From positions 59,378,207 through 59,442,206 of the forward strand of contig NW_020312828.1 in assembly GCF_003265705.1 (NCBI RefSeq): DNA of 64,000 bases, given 5' to 3'. Position numbers and translations under genes: made by a program. This document shows, in pieces, positions 34,869 to 47,691 of this stretch (position 1 is its first letter; every line of letters begins with the position of its first letter). The stretch is from Callorhinus ursinus (taxonomy: Eukaryota > Chordata > Mammalia > Carnivora > Otariidae). The notes under the pieces are model-generated. The model was not told where the DNA came from. It did no database searches and saw only the letters and a program-made list of their open reading frames with translations.

Positions 34869-35253
34869 GGGACGCCTGGGTGTCTCAGTTGGTTGAGCAT
34901 CCAACTCCTGACTCTTGATTTCGGCTCAGGTCATGATCTCAGGGCTGTCAGATAGAGCCCCAGGTCGGGCTCTGTGCTGAGAGTGGAGTCTGCTTAAGAT
35001 TCTCTCTGCCCAGGTGCCTGGGTGGCTGGGTGGCTCAGATGGTTAAGCGTCTGCCTTTGGCTCAGGTCATGATCCCGGTGTCCTGGGATCGAGCCCTACA
35101 TCGGGCTCCCCCTCTCCCTCTGCCGCTCCCCCTACTTGTACTCTCTCACTCTGTCAAATAAAAAAAAGATAAGAAAAAAAAATCTTAAAAAAAAAAAAGA
35201 TTCTCTCTGCCCTTCTCCCTCTGCTCCCCATCTCCCTCTCTTAAAAAAAAAAA
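34869..35253 (+). mobile_element. Older SINEC carnivore SINE, split by a younger SINE
   Basis: The head GGGACGCCTGGGTGTCTCAG at 34869, with CCAACTCCTGACTCTTGATT and CTCAGGTCATGATCTCAGGG, runs to TGCTTAAGATTCTCTCTGCC at about 35010. It resumes at about 35213 with CTTCTCCCTCTGCTCCCCAT and ends in TCTCTTA13. The older-type CCAACTCTTGATTT variant and several changes fit an earlier insertion. No clear outer TSD was found. Confidence 0.9.
35012..35196 (+). mobile_element. SINEC carnivore SINE nested in a SINE, 16-bp TSD
   Basis: AAGATTCTCTCTGCCC is exact at 34996-35011 and 35197-35212, proving insertion into the outer SINE. The head carries a small internal duplication (GGGTGGCTGGGTGGCTCAG). The core has GGCTCAGGTCATGATCCCGG and CCTGGGATCGAGCCCTACAT; the tail is A-rich with GATAAG interruptions. 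Confidence 0.95.
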
Positions 35254-36119
35254 AATACTAGAACATATATTCTGAATTCTGGCTTTTCAGAAAAAAATTT
35301 CAGTATTTTATTCAGGATGTCAGTTCATGGTAACAATTCTCTTTTCCCCTCCTGAAGTGCTAACTGGGAGATAGGTAAACATCCCAATGCGAATGAGACT
35401 TTGCCTAAGATGATTCCAATTTCCTTCTTGTGCAACTATTATTCACTATCATCTCTGATCAAGAAAGACCTTTGTCTCTTCCCTTTTTAGAAATTCACAG
35501 CTGAATTGCCAGATTTTGCCTCCAAAGAAGTGCATTATTTGCATTTATTTACGTGTGATTTAGATTCTAAGATATTCCATTGGAAAGAGATAAATATGGA
35601 CAGCCTAGTGGCACATTACATTAGTACTCATTTCAATTTTAAGTACTATTGACTTGCTTTTGTGCTTTAGCTTTGGCTTAAACAAGATAGTTGCTAATGG
35701 AAAGGAGTCTTAGAAGGCCTGATGATGGCACCCTCCCAGCTGAAGAGAACCCAGTAGCAATGAGCCCGTCAGAATCACTGTATAATGATAAATATCGAGA
35801 AGACAAGTCAACTACCTGATGTAGGCTTAGCAAGGAAGAATAAAGCCAAACACTAACTAAATAATTAATTCAAATTTTTAGGGTAAATGAAATTGGTGGT
35901 GAGTAGATATCCTTGGGATGTATTTTTTGTGGTGTTTCTTTCATAAATAAAATATACCCAGGAGGGTCTGAGGAAATTATTAAGGGTTAAGGGTCTTTTA
36001 ATTTCAAACCAGTTCTCACTTGGCTTCTAATCCATATATTTAAAGCTCTGAAGAAGCTATTGAGAGAAGAAACAAAAAATTGGGGGAGGAAGGTTAGATT
36101 AGTCAGGAAATACTTTAGG
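35254..36119. other. Unassigned sequence, no gene seen
   Basis: No recognised repeat or gene in this interval. Confidence 0.5.
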
Positions 36120-36290
36120 GATTATGGATCTTAAAGAAAATATTGACCTTAGGTAGAAAAGGAGGGGCAAGGGTGTTCTCAGTCAGAGACCATGCTAAGC
36201 AAAGTCTCAGAGGTGAGAATGTTCATGAAATATGTTTGGAGGGTGTCCAGAACAATAAGTAGATCCATTTTTCATGCATTAGTTGGAAAG
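36120..36290 (-). repeat. Possible internal L2-derived sequence
   Basis: 'GGGCAAGGGTGTTCTCAGTCAGAGACCATGCTAAGCAAAGTCTCAGAGGTGAGAATG' has the flavour of reverse-oriented L2 interior ('agagaacagcatgtgcaaaggcc...'). Weak. Confidence 0.4.
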
Positions 36291-36384
36291 GCAGATAAAT
36301 CTGCAGTAAGAAAGTGACTTTCACGGTGAGACTATCTCAACATTCGGTGAGAAATAGGAGACACTGAGGTTTTTTGAATATAAC

Positions 36385-36595
36385 AACTCTATTTATTAAA
36401 CGCCAAGCACCATGCATCATTATGTTTATCATATTTCATCCAATCCACAAAACTCTATGGAGAGGGTGCTATCGTCATTCTATTTTGTAGATGAGGAAAC
36501 TGAGCTTTAGACAAGATAATTAATTGGCCCAAGGTCACATGATGAGTAAGCGGCGGAAACGTGATTTGAATCTAGGTCTCACTGAAAAGTAAGTG
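36385..36595 (-). repeat. MIR-family relic
   Basis: TTTGTAGATGAGGAAACTGA, 'GCTTTAGACAAGATAATTAATTGGCCCAAGGTCACATGATGAGTAAGCGGCGGAAACGTGATTTGAATCTAGGTCT' is the reverse complement of the MIR core, preceded by the ATTTCATCCAATCCACAAAA part. Confidence 0.85.
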
Positions 36596-39289
36596 AACAA
36601 AACAGTATTGTAAGGGGGGAAAATGGAACAGAAGTGTTTTTGAGGGATAGGAGGGGTGAAATACTAAAAATAAAAGGCTGGTTAAGACTACAAGCTCTCT
36701 TTGAAGTGCAGAACTTCATACTTGGCTTTTAGCCTGCACTTAAATATCTGCTGCCTTGACTATTAGCAGAAGTCTAGGACTGATAACATTTTGTCACTTT
36801 CCCTTTGAACTTCACAGGTTTTCACCCACATCACCGTAATAAACCACCAGTCTTTAACTTTCAGAAATTCTTTTCCAGTTTTAACAATTAAAACCTGCTG
36901 TATGCCACATCATGGTATAGTGCCCACCTTTAAGACATATCGGCAGCTTTGATGTATCTATAAAGAATTTTTAAAAGAGATTCATCTGTGATATAATATT
37001 ATCGTCTATTTATATTGTTAGAAAACATACTGGTACAGATCTTCTAATAATTTGAACATCTGAAACTTTATTTTTCTCTATTTAAACAAAATGTAATTTT
37101 CAAAGACATGCTATAAACAAGTACGTATTACAAAGGTAATTAAAGATTTAAGTAGACGTTTACATTAGTTTCATAGAGTACTGTAGCAGAGGATTATTTT
37201 ATTTTAGTGGGAAACACTGATTGATAAAGGAAACGCTCAATATTTCTGCAGCCAAAATGTATTTCACGTATCTTTCACAAGATTCTGTCACAGCTCTGAA
37301 AAAATATATTCCATCATTTCATTAACAAAGCTTGAACTCATGCTGGGGCATCTCATTCTCAAGCACTAGATTTAACAATGGGACTGTGAACTCCAGTGGC
37401 CATGGCAACAGTAGCTAATTCTTCTTTCCAATCATGGTGGCAATTCTCTCCCATGGCTTGAATCAGTTACAAAACAAAATACTCTCAAAGACCTTTCTGA
37501 GCCAATAGCCTTGCAGCTAATCTGCTAATAGGAAATAATCTGCAGCTAATACACACATACCAGGGCAGCAGTGTGTTTTCTTAATACTTTGTTTCGTGGG
37601 CCTCTTTCCAAAGAAAGCACAGTAAAGAATAAAAAAACAGACATTCATTAAAAATAGTATTATACTACCTGGCCACTATTAATGCCTAAAACTTGCTGCA
37701 ACTTGCATTGCAAGAGTTTGTTAAATAGCAAGTGGAGAGGAGGCAATGGAGCAACAAAGAGAATGAAAGTAAATTGTTTATGCCAAGAGGGTAAGAGCTG
37801 AGTTAAGAGGAGGCGTATTTAAAACAATTGATTTTTAGCAAACATTTACAGTTAACAAATTAATTTTTTTCAATCTCTACTCGCCACTATTTGTAGAATC
37901 TGTCATTGGATGCACTCCAGCAACAAATATCTCAACTGCCTTGTAAAGCCTCTTTTTTTTTTTTGGTTCTCACTGTGGAATAATGGAAATGGTTTAGCAT
38001 TGAAATTAGTTTTTCACCTCAAAGGTCAAAGTTTAGCCTCTTGAGCAACTATAATGACCTAAAATCTTTCTACTTACAGAAAAGAAACAGTCTTCCCCAA
38101 ACCCTGATAAAATTGATGAATCAGCTTCCAAAGCTCAATATTGCCTTTTGTTCCGAAGAATATGGGGATGTTTTTTTGCTTGAAAGAAAAGCCATGAATA
38201 ATCATAAAGAAAGATGAAATACCTTTTCTACCCACTCGGAGTGGAACTTCCTCCTGCCCAGGGCTGGGATGGCTGGACACAGCAGTGTGTATGAGTCCGG
38301 GTTCCAGACCCTGAATTCTACCTGGCTCAAAGAGATGTGATGACTTCAGGCTTTCTGCTGCAACTCTCCATTTGGGAAGAAGTATGGATTCCCATTATTC
38401 CCTCTAGCCGTGCTCCCCCTTCCACAGTTTATAAAAAGGATGCAAAATGAAATAAACAGAAGTAGAGGAGGAATGAAATCTTTAAAGTTAAAGGAATCAC
38501 AGCACCAAAGGGTATATCCTTCGTCCTCTTTAAATCCGTTTTATAATTCTGGTTGCTATGACAACATGATGCAACTCTATATTACCATGACGATCTGACA
38601 CAACTTTCAAAAAACAGTAAGCACTGTTTTATTCTGTTGTTCAATTGCTCCCAAGGAAACATGCTGTTATTTACTTCTGTGATGAAAGCTCTACTAAGTC
38701 ATATAGCTCTTATGTCAGAAAATGAAAAGCCAAAACATGGCAGACAACGGGGGAGAAAAAATATAGGTCTAAATTAACCATTTATTAAATGGGACCTTTT
38801 CCCCCTATTCCTAAAGAATCTGAAATTGCAGCGTTCTTCATTTGAAGAATGGAAATGACTTCTTGACACAAGTGGGTGACTGTTCATACAAAATAGGGTT
38901 GGTTTAACTTCCCAGCTACGAAACATGTTTTGCCATCACCTGTGCAATATGAAATGAAAGTCGATGAATGGGCTACAGGGGAAGCCAGAGGACCAAGTGC
39001 AACCCAAGGAATGGATTATACAGAGCTAACCACATTGTTCAAGCAAAACTCTATTTAAAGAGTTCAAAGTTTTAGTTGAATGGCGCACGGTGTTTCCTGA
39101 ATTATTAGGTATCTTCAAAAAGGGAGTCTTTGGAGCCCTTTTAGTTCCTTTCCTGGATGATTACTTCCAATTGTCACTTTATAGTGAAATCAATGATCTG
39201 ATGTCTTAGAGACTTCTTCCCACCACAACTACCCCATCAATTCCTCCCACCGCTTCTCAGCTCATATAATAAGTTAACAGATATATCTG
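36596..39289. other. Unassigned sequence, no gene seen
   Basis: No recognised family. CTGCAGCTAAT recurs within 40 bases at about 37510-37555. The frames at 38074-38280 (-) and 38410-38598 (+) are unsupported. Confidence 0.5.
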
Positions 39290-39515
39290 TTGAGCAACTA
39301 CAACATGTCAAATCCTGTTTCTGAAAATCCTTGCAATAACTATGCAAAAATAGGTGCAATTTCTACTGGATGGAAAATAAAACTGCAACTTAGAAAGTCT
39401 AAGGAACTCTCAGTAAGACTCATGTATTAATTGGCAGAACCACAATCTGAACCTTGCTTTTTGGTCTCCAAAGCCCAAGCTGTTCCCAACCAATGGACTG
39501 CCTGCCTGCCTTTCC
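39290..39515 (-). repeat. MIR relic
   Basis: 'CAACTTAGAAAGTCTAAGGAACTCTCAGTAAGACTCATGTATTAATTGGCAGAACCACAATCTGAACC' followed by 'TTGGTCTCCAAAGCCCAAGCTGTTCCCAACCAATGGACTGCC' follows the reverse MIR order (core, 'tctgactccaaagcccatgctcttaacc'). Confidence 0.65.
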
Positions 39516-40784
39516 AAACAAAGAACATCTTCCAGTTCTTGTATTATGACAATAAATAATAACATTGTAAATATAACAAGTAGTTGTTAAATATAAAAAA
39601 ACACAACCTACATCTGGATAAGCTTTCATTTGAAAATGGGTAATATTTTGTTACATCAATGTAGATATTAAAAGGCAGAAAAATAAATCATTCTAGGGAG
39701 AAAAAAGGTAAAGACGTTAAGTGTGATTAATATCCTATAACAAGTTTGTCTATTTAAAAAAAGATGCAAGCACTTTGTTTTTTCATCCTGAAATATAGTG
39801 GCTATCATTTATTGCTAAACAGATGGGAGGGAAGAAAAATCTAGTAAGTTAAACTCTGCCATCAGAAATTTTACTGGACATTTCAATTCTTATGAAAAAC
39901 AAGGTAGAGTGAATCTCTCAATATTGTGAAGAAAGGATAATGCCAACTTCATAACCAAAAGAAACCCAACAAGCCTACTGCATTCTGAAGTTTTCCGTGA
40001 CTCGTAGTATACACAGGGAACTTTCAATAAACATTTGTTGTAACAACAGTTTCCTACATTTGTATCTTGATTTCAGATTTAGATTTTAATACATATTTTA
40101 TGTGTATATAAAAATGCATTTTTAGTCTTATACACATCTCTTCCCCCAAATCTTGCTACTTAAATTTCTGATGCTAAATTATCAAATTTCAGTCTCAAAA
40201 ATACCTTTTAATTTAAGTAGTGTTTTCATGTGTCCAAAGCAAGGGGGGAAAAAAACTGATGACATTAACATTCAAAAGGAAGGTAAAAAATATGGGCAGC
40301 AAATATCATCTTCACTTTGCTCATGGAATATTTCTCTGAGTGAACACAGCAGTCTAATTTAGTTCTTGCTTGTGCCATAGAAAACATCCATTCCCTCACT
40401 CCCTTACTCATCATATTTGCTACTTATATCAAGCCTAGAGACGGTGGCTCCAGTGTCCTCAAGTTCTAATTTCTCTGAACAACAGAGAAAATGACACAAG
40501 AGAGAGAAAGTGATCAAGGGGAGGGGATAGTTCTACCAGTTCTGTTTCAGGAATAACCATGGGGGCCGAGGAACAATTCTACTTCACGTTGCTCAGTTTC
40601 AAAGAAGAGCAGACCGTCTCTGCTTGCTCAGTTGTTGATGTTATATATGATACAAAAATAACAGAGGTTAAAATTATGTTACATGAATAATAAGCCTTTG
40701 TAAAGGCCATCTATTGTAAGCCAAGGTTTTGATTGTGGGCATATACCAAGGTGCATTCTTGTGATGGTAAAGTATTTGAATGTA
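39516..40784. other. Unassigned sequence, no gene seen
   Basis: No gene or recognised repeat. Confidence 0.5.
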
Positions 40785-41060
40785 AATTAAATCAATATTT
40801 ATTGAGTGTTTTTGATGCCAGAGGTACCAAAAAACAAGCTGTCAAGGAACTATGAGCCTGGATGAGCTCCATCAGTTATCCGTGCATATTCCATATACAA
40901 AACCCTATAGGAAATGTATTGATGTTTAAGATCCTGCCTACAAGGAGTTTATAATCTAGAAGTGGAAGATTTATAAAATTTTATTTGTAATAAATATGAG
41001 TCTGCCAGATACATTGAGAGATACAAATGTTCTTAGTGTAGAGATGAGAGAGGAGAAAAG
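40785..41060 (-). repeat. L2 relic
   Basis: AAATCAATATTTATTGAGTG at the left and CTGCCTACAAGGAGTTTATA, ATCTAGAAGTGGAAGA further right are the two hallmark blocks of reverse-oriented L2 3' sequence. Confidence 0.6.
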
Positions 41061-41196
41061 ACTATTAAATTTATTCATTTCGTCTTTTTCAGTTAATTTT
41101 ATGATTTTAATCTGAGCAGGAACAAAAACATTCAAAGAAAAGAACTTATATTATTGGTGATATTTCAGTATATAAAAGTGCTCTATAAAATGGAGG

Positions 41197-41394
41197 TTTT
41201 TTTTTTTTTTACGATTTTATTTATTTGACAGAGAGAGAGACAGCGAGAGAGGGAACACAAGCAGGGGGAGTGGGAGAGGGAGAAGCAGGCTTCCCGCGGA
41301 GCAGGGAGCCCGATGTGAGGCTTGATCCCAGGACCCTGAGATCATGACCTGAGCCAAAGGCAGACGCTTAATGACTAAGCCACCCAGGGGCCCC
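41197..41394 (-). mobile_element. SINEC carnivore SINE with 10-bp TSD
   Basis: The T14 tail, then GATTTTATTTATTTGACAGA, GGGAACACAAGCAGGGGGAG, AGGCTTCCCGCGGAGCAGGG, CTGAGATCATGACCTGAGCC and the head CCACCCAGGGGCCCC. AAAATGGAGG flanks at 41187-41196 and 41395-41404. Confidence 0.95.
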
Positions 41395-41735
41395 AAAATG
41401 GAGGATTTTTTAATTCACTGTATTCCCCCCAGTGTCTTCCTACAATAATGTCAGATAGCAATGAATGAGTTTGTTGAATATCTAACAGTGGAATTAAGAA
41501 TTCATGACCCTTGGCATGTTTCCACCCTGAGTCTACATTATACTGAAATATTTTAAAACCAGCATTTAAGAGCTACAGACAAAGGTTGGTAGATGAAAAT
41601 TATCAAGTGGAATATGCTTTACCTGATGTTTCTTTGCTCTTCTGAAAGCTAAGACTACTGTTTGTGAAGATAATTGATCCCAAGATTGAAAGTTTTATTG
41701 TCTCTCTAGCCCTATTCTCTTGTAGAAGTAATCTT

Positions 41736-41748
41736 TGTTAAAAAAGAT

Positions 41749-41780
<32 letters not shown>

Positions 41781-41939
41781 CAGGGGGAGGGGCAGAGGGA
41801 AAGGAAGAGGGAGAAAATCTCAAGCAGACTCCCCATTGAGCGCAGAGCCCGTCATGGGGCTTAATTTCACGACCCTGAGATCATGACCTGAGCCAAAACC
41901 AAGAGTCAGATGCTTAACCGACTGAGCCACCCAGATGCC
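41736..41939 (-). mobile_element. SINEC carnivore SINE with 19-bp TSD
   Basis: The tail region AAAAAAGATTTT is followed by about 15 GA units (41750-41780), then GCAGGGGGAGGGGCAGAGGG, GATCATGACCTGAGCC and the head ACTGAGCCACCCAGATGCCC. The flanks CTCTTGTAGAAGTAATCTT (41717-41735) and CTCTTGTAGAAATAATCTT (41940-41958) differ at one base. The usual TTTATTTATTT tail segment is short or replaced by GA growth. Confidence 0.95.
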
Positions 41940-41958
41940 CTCTTGTAGAAATAATCTT

Positions 41959-44654
41959 GAAGTTCAAAACCAAGGGTAACTTCCTCTCTCCAAAATTAAG
42001 ACAAATGTCCAAAGGATAATAAAAAGCTTCTTAGTCAAAATGGATGGAAGGAAACCCATACACAAAGATCGTACCTTTATTAACAATAAAACCACCCATG
42101 TCCTTGTTCAGATTGTCTCTTCTCTTTCTTTACAGTTTAGAAGTCCTCATTGGACTAGGGGCATCAAAAAGCAAGGTCACAGAAGAGGGACAGGGAAGGT
42201 CATCTAACAACACTAGCAAGGCAGAAATATTAGATGTTAAGTAAGAAAACTGTAAGAGACAGACAAAACAACTCAGAAAACACATCAGACAGGTGTGACT
42301 TAGGAGGAGCCATGGGCACTGCTACGCTATGTACCAATGGTCGTAAAGCCAGAGAAGAAATTGCAGCTGATCCACAGACTTCCACTAGGCACAGTTTACC
42401 AAATACTTTAGGAATAGTTCCCCCAAAAAAGTTTTCTGGCTTTCTCCGCCCCACCTTTTTTTTTCAGTTTTAAGCTTGAAGAATAATTTCAGAATTTGGA
42501 AAATTCACTTCTACAGAAGGTGATAAGCTAGGAAAACAGGATATAATGGAGCAGAAGCCACGACTAGATACTTGATTCCTGCAGGTGTGGGATTTCGTGT
42601 ATTTGCAGCAGGAGGTTCATGTTACACAAAATAAGGAAAATTGAAGCTTGACTAAAGGAACTTCATGACACGTCGTCATGAATGCCAGGGTTGACGGAAC
42701 CATGATTCATTATAACACACTTCTTGTCGCTAAAAGAAAACACATAGAGCCCCAGACAGAAATGACCTAATCCTGGTTGTTGACCGAAGTTGTAATAAGG
42801 CAACCTGTTTCTACCCCAAGTAGCTCCCACCTGGGAGGTGTGGAAGACTTCAGAGTAGATTCTGTAAATTGGCAATGTTTATTCACCTTTTTAACCTACT
42901 TACTACGGTATTAAATGAAGTCTTTTGAAAAATGAACTACCTTTAAATCCAAAGAAAAGACAAAAGTTTTCAGAAATCACATATTTTTGGCATTTATGAA
43001 CAGTCTTTTGCCTTAAGCAGAACTTGTCATTTAACTATTATTCTTCCCATTTTTATTTACCAGAACAATACATGAAGGGACGGGTAAAGAGCTTACTTTT
43101 GACGCAATGGTTATGTAGGTTCAGAGACAACAGACTTCTCGGTTATTTCCAAAACTCTGATATTATGTTGATAAATGACAAAGGGCAATTGAGTCACAAT
43201 TATTCTAATTTATCTACCAATAAAATCCTTCTTGCTTCTTTATAAAATGTTTTAAGATTATATTGAGCAAAAATCTTGAGGACACGTAAGGTGCTATGTT
43301 AATGATATAAATGTACTACTGACGAATCAATATGCTGAAAACAAAGCACTTTCTGGTTGTTTTCATAATGAGACTCAAACGTTAAGACTGACCAGGGCCA
43401 ATAAAGCCCTTGTGTGTTAATACCAGGTTCCTCTTTCCTTCCTTTTCCTGTCCTTTGTGCATTCTACCCTCGAGAGGACACATGATTTCAAAGCTGTTGA
43501 AGGCAAAATGTTCTGGTTTTTAAAAAATGTAACGAAGATTTTCAAATGGAGATCTTTTACAGATCAGGCTTTGCTAAACAACAACAACAAAGTTAAAAGC
43601 AATGAGGATGTAAGAAGCAGCCCTAATCAAAATCGTAAGTTCGGGGTGTCTCCTGAAACACACAGTTTTCTTTAGTAATGGAGTCAGTGTGTCTGAAGTG
43701 TTTCCATACCATTTCTGGGGGAAGAAGAAATGCTGTTTTAGTGCTCTTGGAGGTTAAAAAAAATTTAATGAACACAGATTAGGAGAAATAATCAAATTCA
43801 TCTGCTGTGTCTGAGCAATATAATTGATTAGATGGTATAAAGATATTTTCATACAACTGGATAGAATACAGGGAGCTAGGAGATCATGTGAAGCTGTGAT
43901 ACTGGATTATGACATGAAGTGCTCTGGGAAAATGCTGATTTCTTAAATTACCTACACAAGTTCAATGTCATCCTTCTGTTGTTACTAAATAGTCAGGGTA
44001 CAATTTTCAGTAATTAGATTTGCCCCAGCTATCCATGTCTACTATTACAAAAGCAACTAACTAACTGCGTGACATGTTAAAATACATCCTCGCTGAATTC
44101 TGTGAGAATCTTCATGCTGAGTAATTGTACTTTCACATAGTTTCTAAAGACATGGAAACAGTTTTTTGTTTTTCTTTTTAAACGCTGCTGCCAGTTTATT
44201 ATTCGATGTATGGAAAAACACAGATTAGGGTGTCAGTCATTCAGCTGAATTGATGTCTAACCACATGATGAACTGGGTTTTAATGCCAATACAGGCCAGT
44301 CGTGGCATGTGATCTTGACAGTGACAGAGAATCCCAAATTTCAACCCTATGAACCCGACATACTAGGAACATGTGTGTAGGTCTGGTTATGAAGTCATTT
44401 CTTTCACTGTTCTTTCTCATGGAGCTCGGAGGAAGGGGGGGATGGGGAAGGAGCTAAATGAGCCTGATTACCAGTAACTCCTAATTCTATGTCTCTCCTC
44501 CCTTGGCTTCAGCCAATACCCACCAGTCTCTTCAGGTTCTCATCAATGTTGTGGCACTACTACTCTACAGAAATAGTATTATATAATCCCAAACCATATT
44601 TTCCTCAGAGTCCCTTTCTTCTCATTTGACACGTCTTCAGTCGATTCCTATGCT
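41959..44654. other. Unassigned sequence, no gene seen
   Basis: No recognised repeat or gene. Overlapping frames at 42230-42473 on both strands show no domain. A small AAC repeat lies at about 43578-43589. Confidence 0.5.
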
Positions 44655-44825
44655 GATTTATCTATTCATTCACTAAACACGCAGTTGAATGCCGATGTTC
44701 CAGGTGTTGTATTAGGGGGAAGAGATACTAATAGGAAGAAAGAGGATTCTGGCCTCACGGTGTACACCAGCTAGTGGGGGGATCGAGACGCAAATAGAAA
44801 GATGAGATGATATAACTGCTGTAAC
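44655..44825 (-). repeat. L2 3'-end relic
   Basis: TTATCTATTCATTCACTAAA, GTTCCAGGTGTTGTATTAGG, GGGAAGAGATACTAATAGGA and 'GGCCTCACGGTGTACACCAGCTAGTGGGGGGATCGAGA' follow the reverse L2 terminal region block by block. Confidence 0.75.
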
Positions 44826-45169
44826 CGAAGGATCCACCAAAGACAGGAGAAGCTTTGAACCCTGACAAAGCTCACCTATGCTCAAGGTCTCAACTGATAT
44901 TTAAATATCCCAAATTTCCAAAACAAAAATATCTCCTGGAGCCACATTCTCACCTGCTTACAGTTTTTAAAGGGTGAATCTAAACATGTGAAATTCAAAG
45001 AGTTCACCAAAAACAAATTATATCATTAAGAACAATATGATTTTCACCCTCCCCCTCCAGACACAACGCCGTTACTTCTTAGTTCTCTATCTTTATAAAT
45101 GGTACAACTTTTCATACTGTCAGCCAAGGCCAAAATAGGAAGTCATTTTTTTTTCCCCCTCACACGATG

Positions 45170-45430
45170 CAGCTAACCTTTGGCAAAGCGAATCTTAACC
45201 AACTTAACGTCTTAAATTCCTCTGAACTACTGCTCTTCTGTAAATCTATGCCGCTGCCCTAGTCCAGCACTTTGCTCAATTTCTAACTGGTTCCCTCGTA
45301 TCTGGATGCTGGAATGCTGCCCATTTCAGGCCTCCTTCCTCCCTACCAGCAGAATAAGCTTCCCCAAACACAGATTTCATCTTGTCCTTCCCCTGGTTAC
45401 AATGTTTGGTGATTCACTATCAAGCAAATG
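45170..45430. repeat. Possible ancient interspersed repeat
   Basis: 'GCCGCTGCCCTAGTCCAGCACTTTGC', 'TTTCTAACTGGTTCCCTCG', 'CAGATTTCATCTTGTCCTTCCCCTGGTTACAATG' echo a common old repeat ('gctgccctagttcaggccct... atctgatcatgtcactcccctgc'). I cannot name the family. 47095-47270 has a similar flavour. Confidence 0.4.
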
Positions 45431-47667
45431 TTTTCACATCTACCTTCTTGGCATTATCGAGCCAGCATGGACTTAACTATGTGGGAAAAGGATTCTCCTA
45501 CACGGATTAAAAGTGAGCTAAGGATCTGGAAGAATACAGGCCCACCCTTAGGATATTGCAGATCTGAGCTGGTTTTTTCTTGATAGAACAAAATACAGTC
45601 ACAAGATCAGGGTGAGATCAGGGAAGTCATGACACTCTTTTCTGAGGTATGGTTTCAGTTTTCAAAAAAGCACAGTGATCAAAATTGGGAGAAAGTCGAC
45701 AGAGAACAGAATCCAGCAGCTTAAAGCAGATGAGAACACCCTGGAGACCTGGGCACTAATAAGAGCTTTAACTTCAAAAACTACAATAATGAAAGGCTTA
45801 TTACCTCCAATTATCAACTCCCTTCCCCTTATCTCTTTGATGCAGGATCCAGACAAAACACAAGGGATATGAAAAGAGAAGCCCAAGTACAGAAATGTGG
45901 ACATTTACAAGGCTTTGGGTGTCAAAGCACCCGAAGGCTCTGAGACCACAGCTTCTATGGTATTTATGTGAACAGCAAAATCCGGAGCCAAAATAAAATA
46001 TCTAGAAACAGTGCACTGCATTTGGCCCAGAGTAGATGCTCAACAAACATGTACCATGTGAATTGTCTAAATGCTAAATAGGCAACTGGGGACACCAAGA
46101 AGCAGTGAGTGAAACTGTTAAAAACAGGTCAATTAATTAATCATGCTTATAGTATTTATAAACACACATACACATAGACACATTTTTTAAATGGCATCCC
46201 GTTTATTTTTCATATTTTATTAGTAAATGTATATTCATCCTTATTCATGGTGAAGATTTTTTTTTAAGATAATTTACTTTCACAATAGGTCTTCAATATA
46301 AATACCCAGAAATAATCTGGCTTCCTTACTCTATAACTTAATGCTAAAACCCTGCCTAATAGTGTTTCTCTTTGTGTGTAAAATATTCTGAGAATGACAC
46401 CTAAGATACCACACAGATACAGGTGAATTACTAGATAATTCAACCTAGCTGTCAAAAAACTGCCATCAAGTTAAAAATAAAAATAAGATAACAACAGTCA
46501 ACAGACAAAGTTTAAATCTAATCCTGGATCTGGATAAGGCCCTCTTGATTGATTAGCTACATTTTAAGAAAAAGCTCCTTCCAGAATTATTAAAAAATAA
46601 TTGATATACACTGGAATAAATCAAATATCCTGAAATAGAGTAAAAACCTCCAAACTAAAACACAGAACAAAATTCAGTTTTATTTAAAAGTCAGAGGGCT
46701 GGGCCAGGTTTCTTGAAGTTCCCTCAGCTCTAGAAAAATTATAATTCATATTGACAACACAAAGAGGTGAAAAATAAAACTTTGAAAGAGGCAAAAAATC
46801 TTTATTTATTAAGAAAGATGCAAACCTACCCACAATATGCATTCCATCATCATCTTGATTAATTTTGGAGTATTTCTGGTTTGGTGAAAAAGAATGAACA
46901 TTTCTTTCTTAACATGGTAATGTTGTAATTTGTACCACCAACTTATTCCTGCAATGAAAACCATGTTTTCCCTTATTTGGTATTATCTTGAGAGTGGATA
47001 AAAATTGTGCACCTTTATTACTGTAGACAACAATTTACTTATTTTTCTAAGGGCCTGTGTAAAATCCGCAAGTAAGTTTTTCATTAACTTCTCCCAGAGA
47101 AATCTGCACACTCCCTAACCAACCTGGTTCTAGGCCTGTGTTTCCTATCTCAGGCAGGATAACTTCCTTGCATCCTTACTGTAATCTCTCAAATCCTTCT
47201 CACTGCTGACTGGTTACCAAATCCTGGGGGTCAACTCCACTACAATGCTCCTTTCTTCATGTAATTAAATCTTACTATTCAAAAACAGATATATTTAGTC
47301 TGTTTTTGGCTTGTCTTTTGGGAAGAAGGGTTACCAGGCCCAATATATTCTAGGGCAAACAGAATGAGAATGAGGCACAATGGTCAAGCGGCTCTGGAGT
47401 GTTTTGGGGACTACCAAAAACCAACACTGCTCACAATTTTTTTTTTTGTTTTTTTCCTTGAATCAGCTACTAAATGATACATGAGTGCAACCAGGCCAGC
47501 AGGTATGATTCTTACCGCCAAAAAAATAAAATTCAGATTATTTCAGGGTGTTCAGGACCCCTCCACCATTAGATCTTAACTTTTTATTAATGTCATTTAC
47601 CACTCTCATGTTCAAAACCCAGTGCACCCAATTGAGAACCAGGCCTTTTCCCATCACTACACACCAT
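45431..47667. other. Unassigned sequence, no gene seen
   Basis: A possible L2 tail at 45998-46060 ('CAGTGCACTGCATTTGGCCC', 'AGTAGATGCTCAACAAACAT'), otherwise nothing recognised. Frames at 45662-45904 overlap in antisense and look like chance. Confidence 0.45.
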
Positions 47668-47691
47668 TTGTTGTTGTTGTTGTTGTTGTTT
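47668..47691 (+). repeat. (TTG)n microsatellite
   Basis: About seven uninterrupted TTG units followed by T6. Confidence 0.9.

Noticed and set aside
41750..41780. GA microsatellite considered as an independent repeat
   Set aside because: It lies within the tail side of a SINE between clear TSDs, so it is described with that element.
47671..47691. TTG repeat considered as a possible CRISPR or other array
   Set aside because: It is a simple trinucleotide microsatellite with no spacers.
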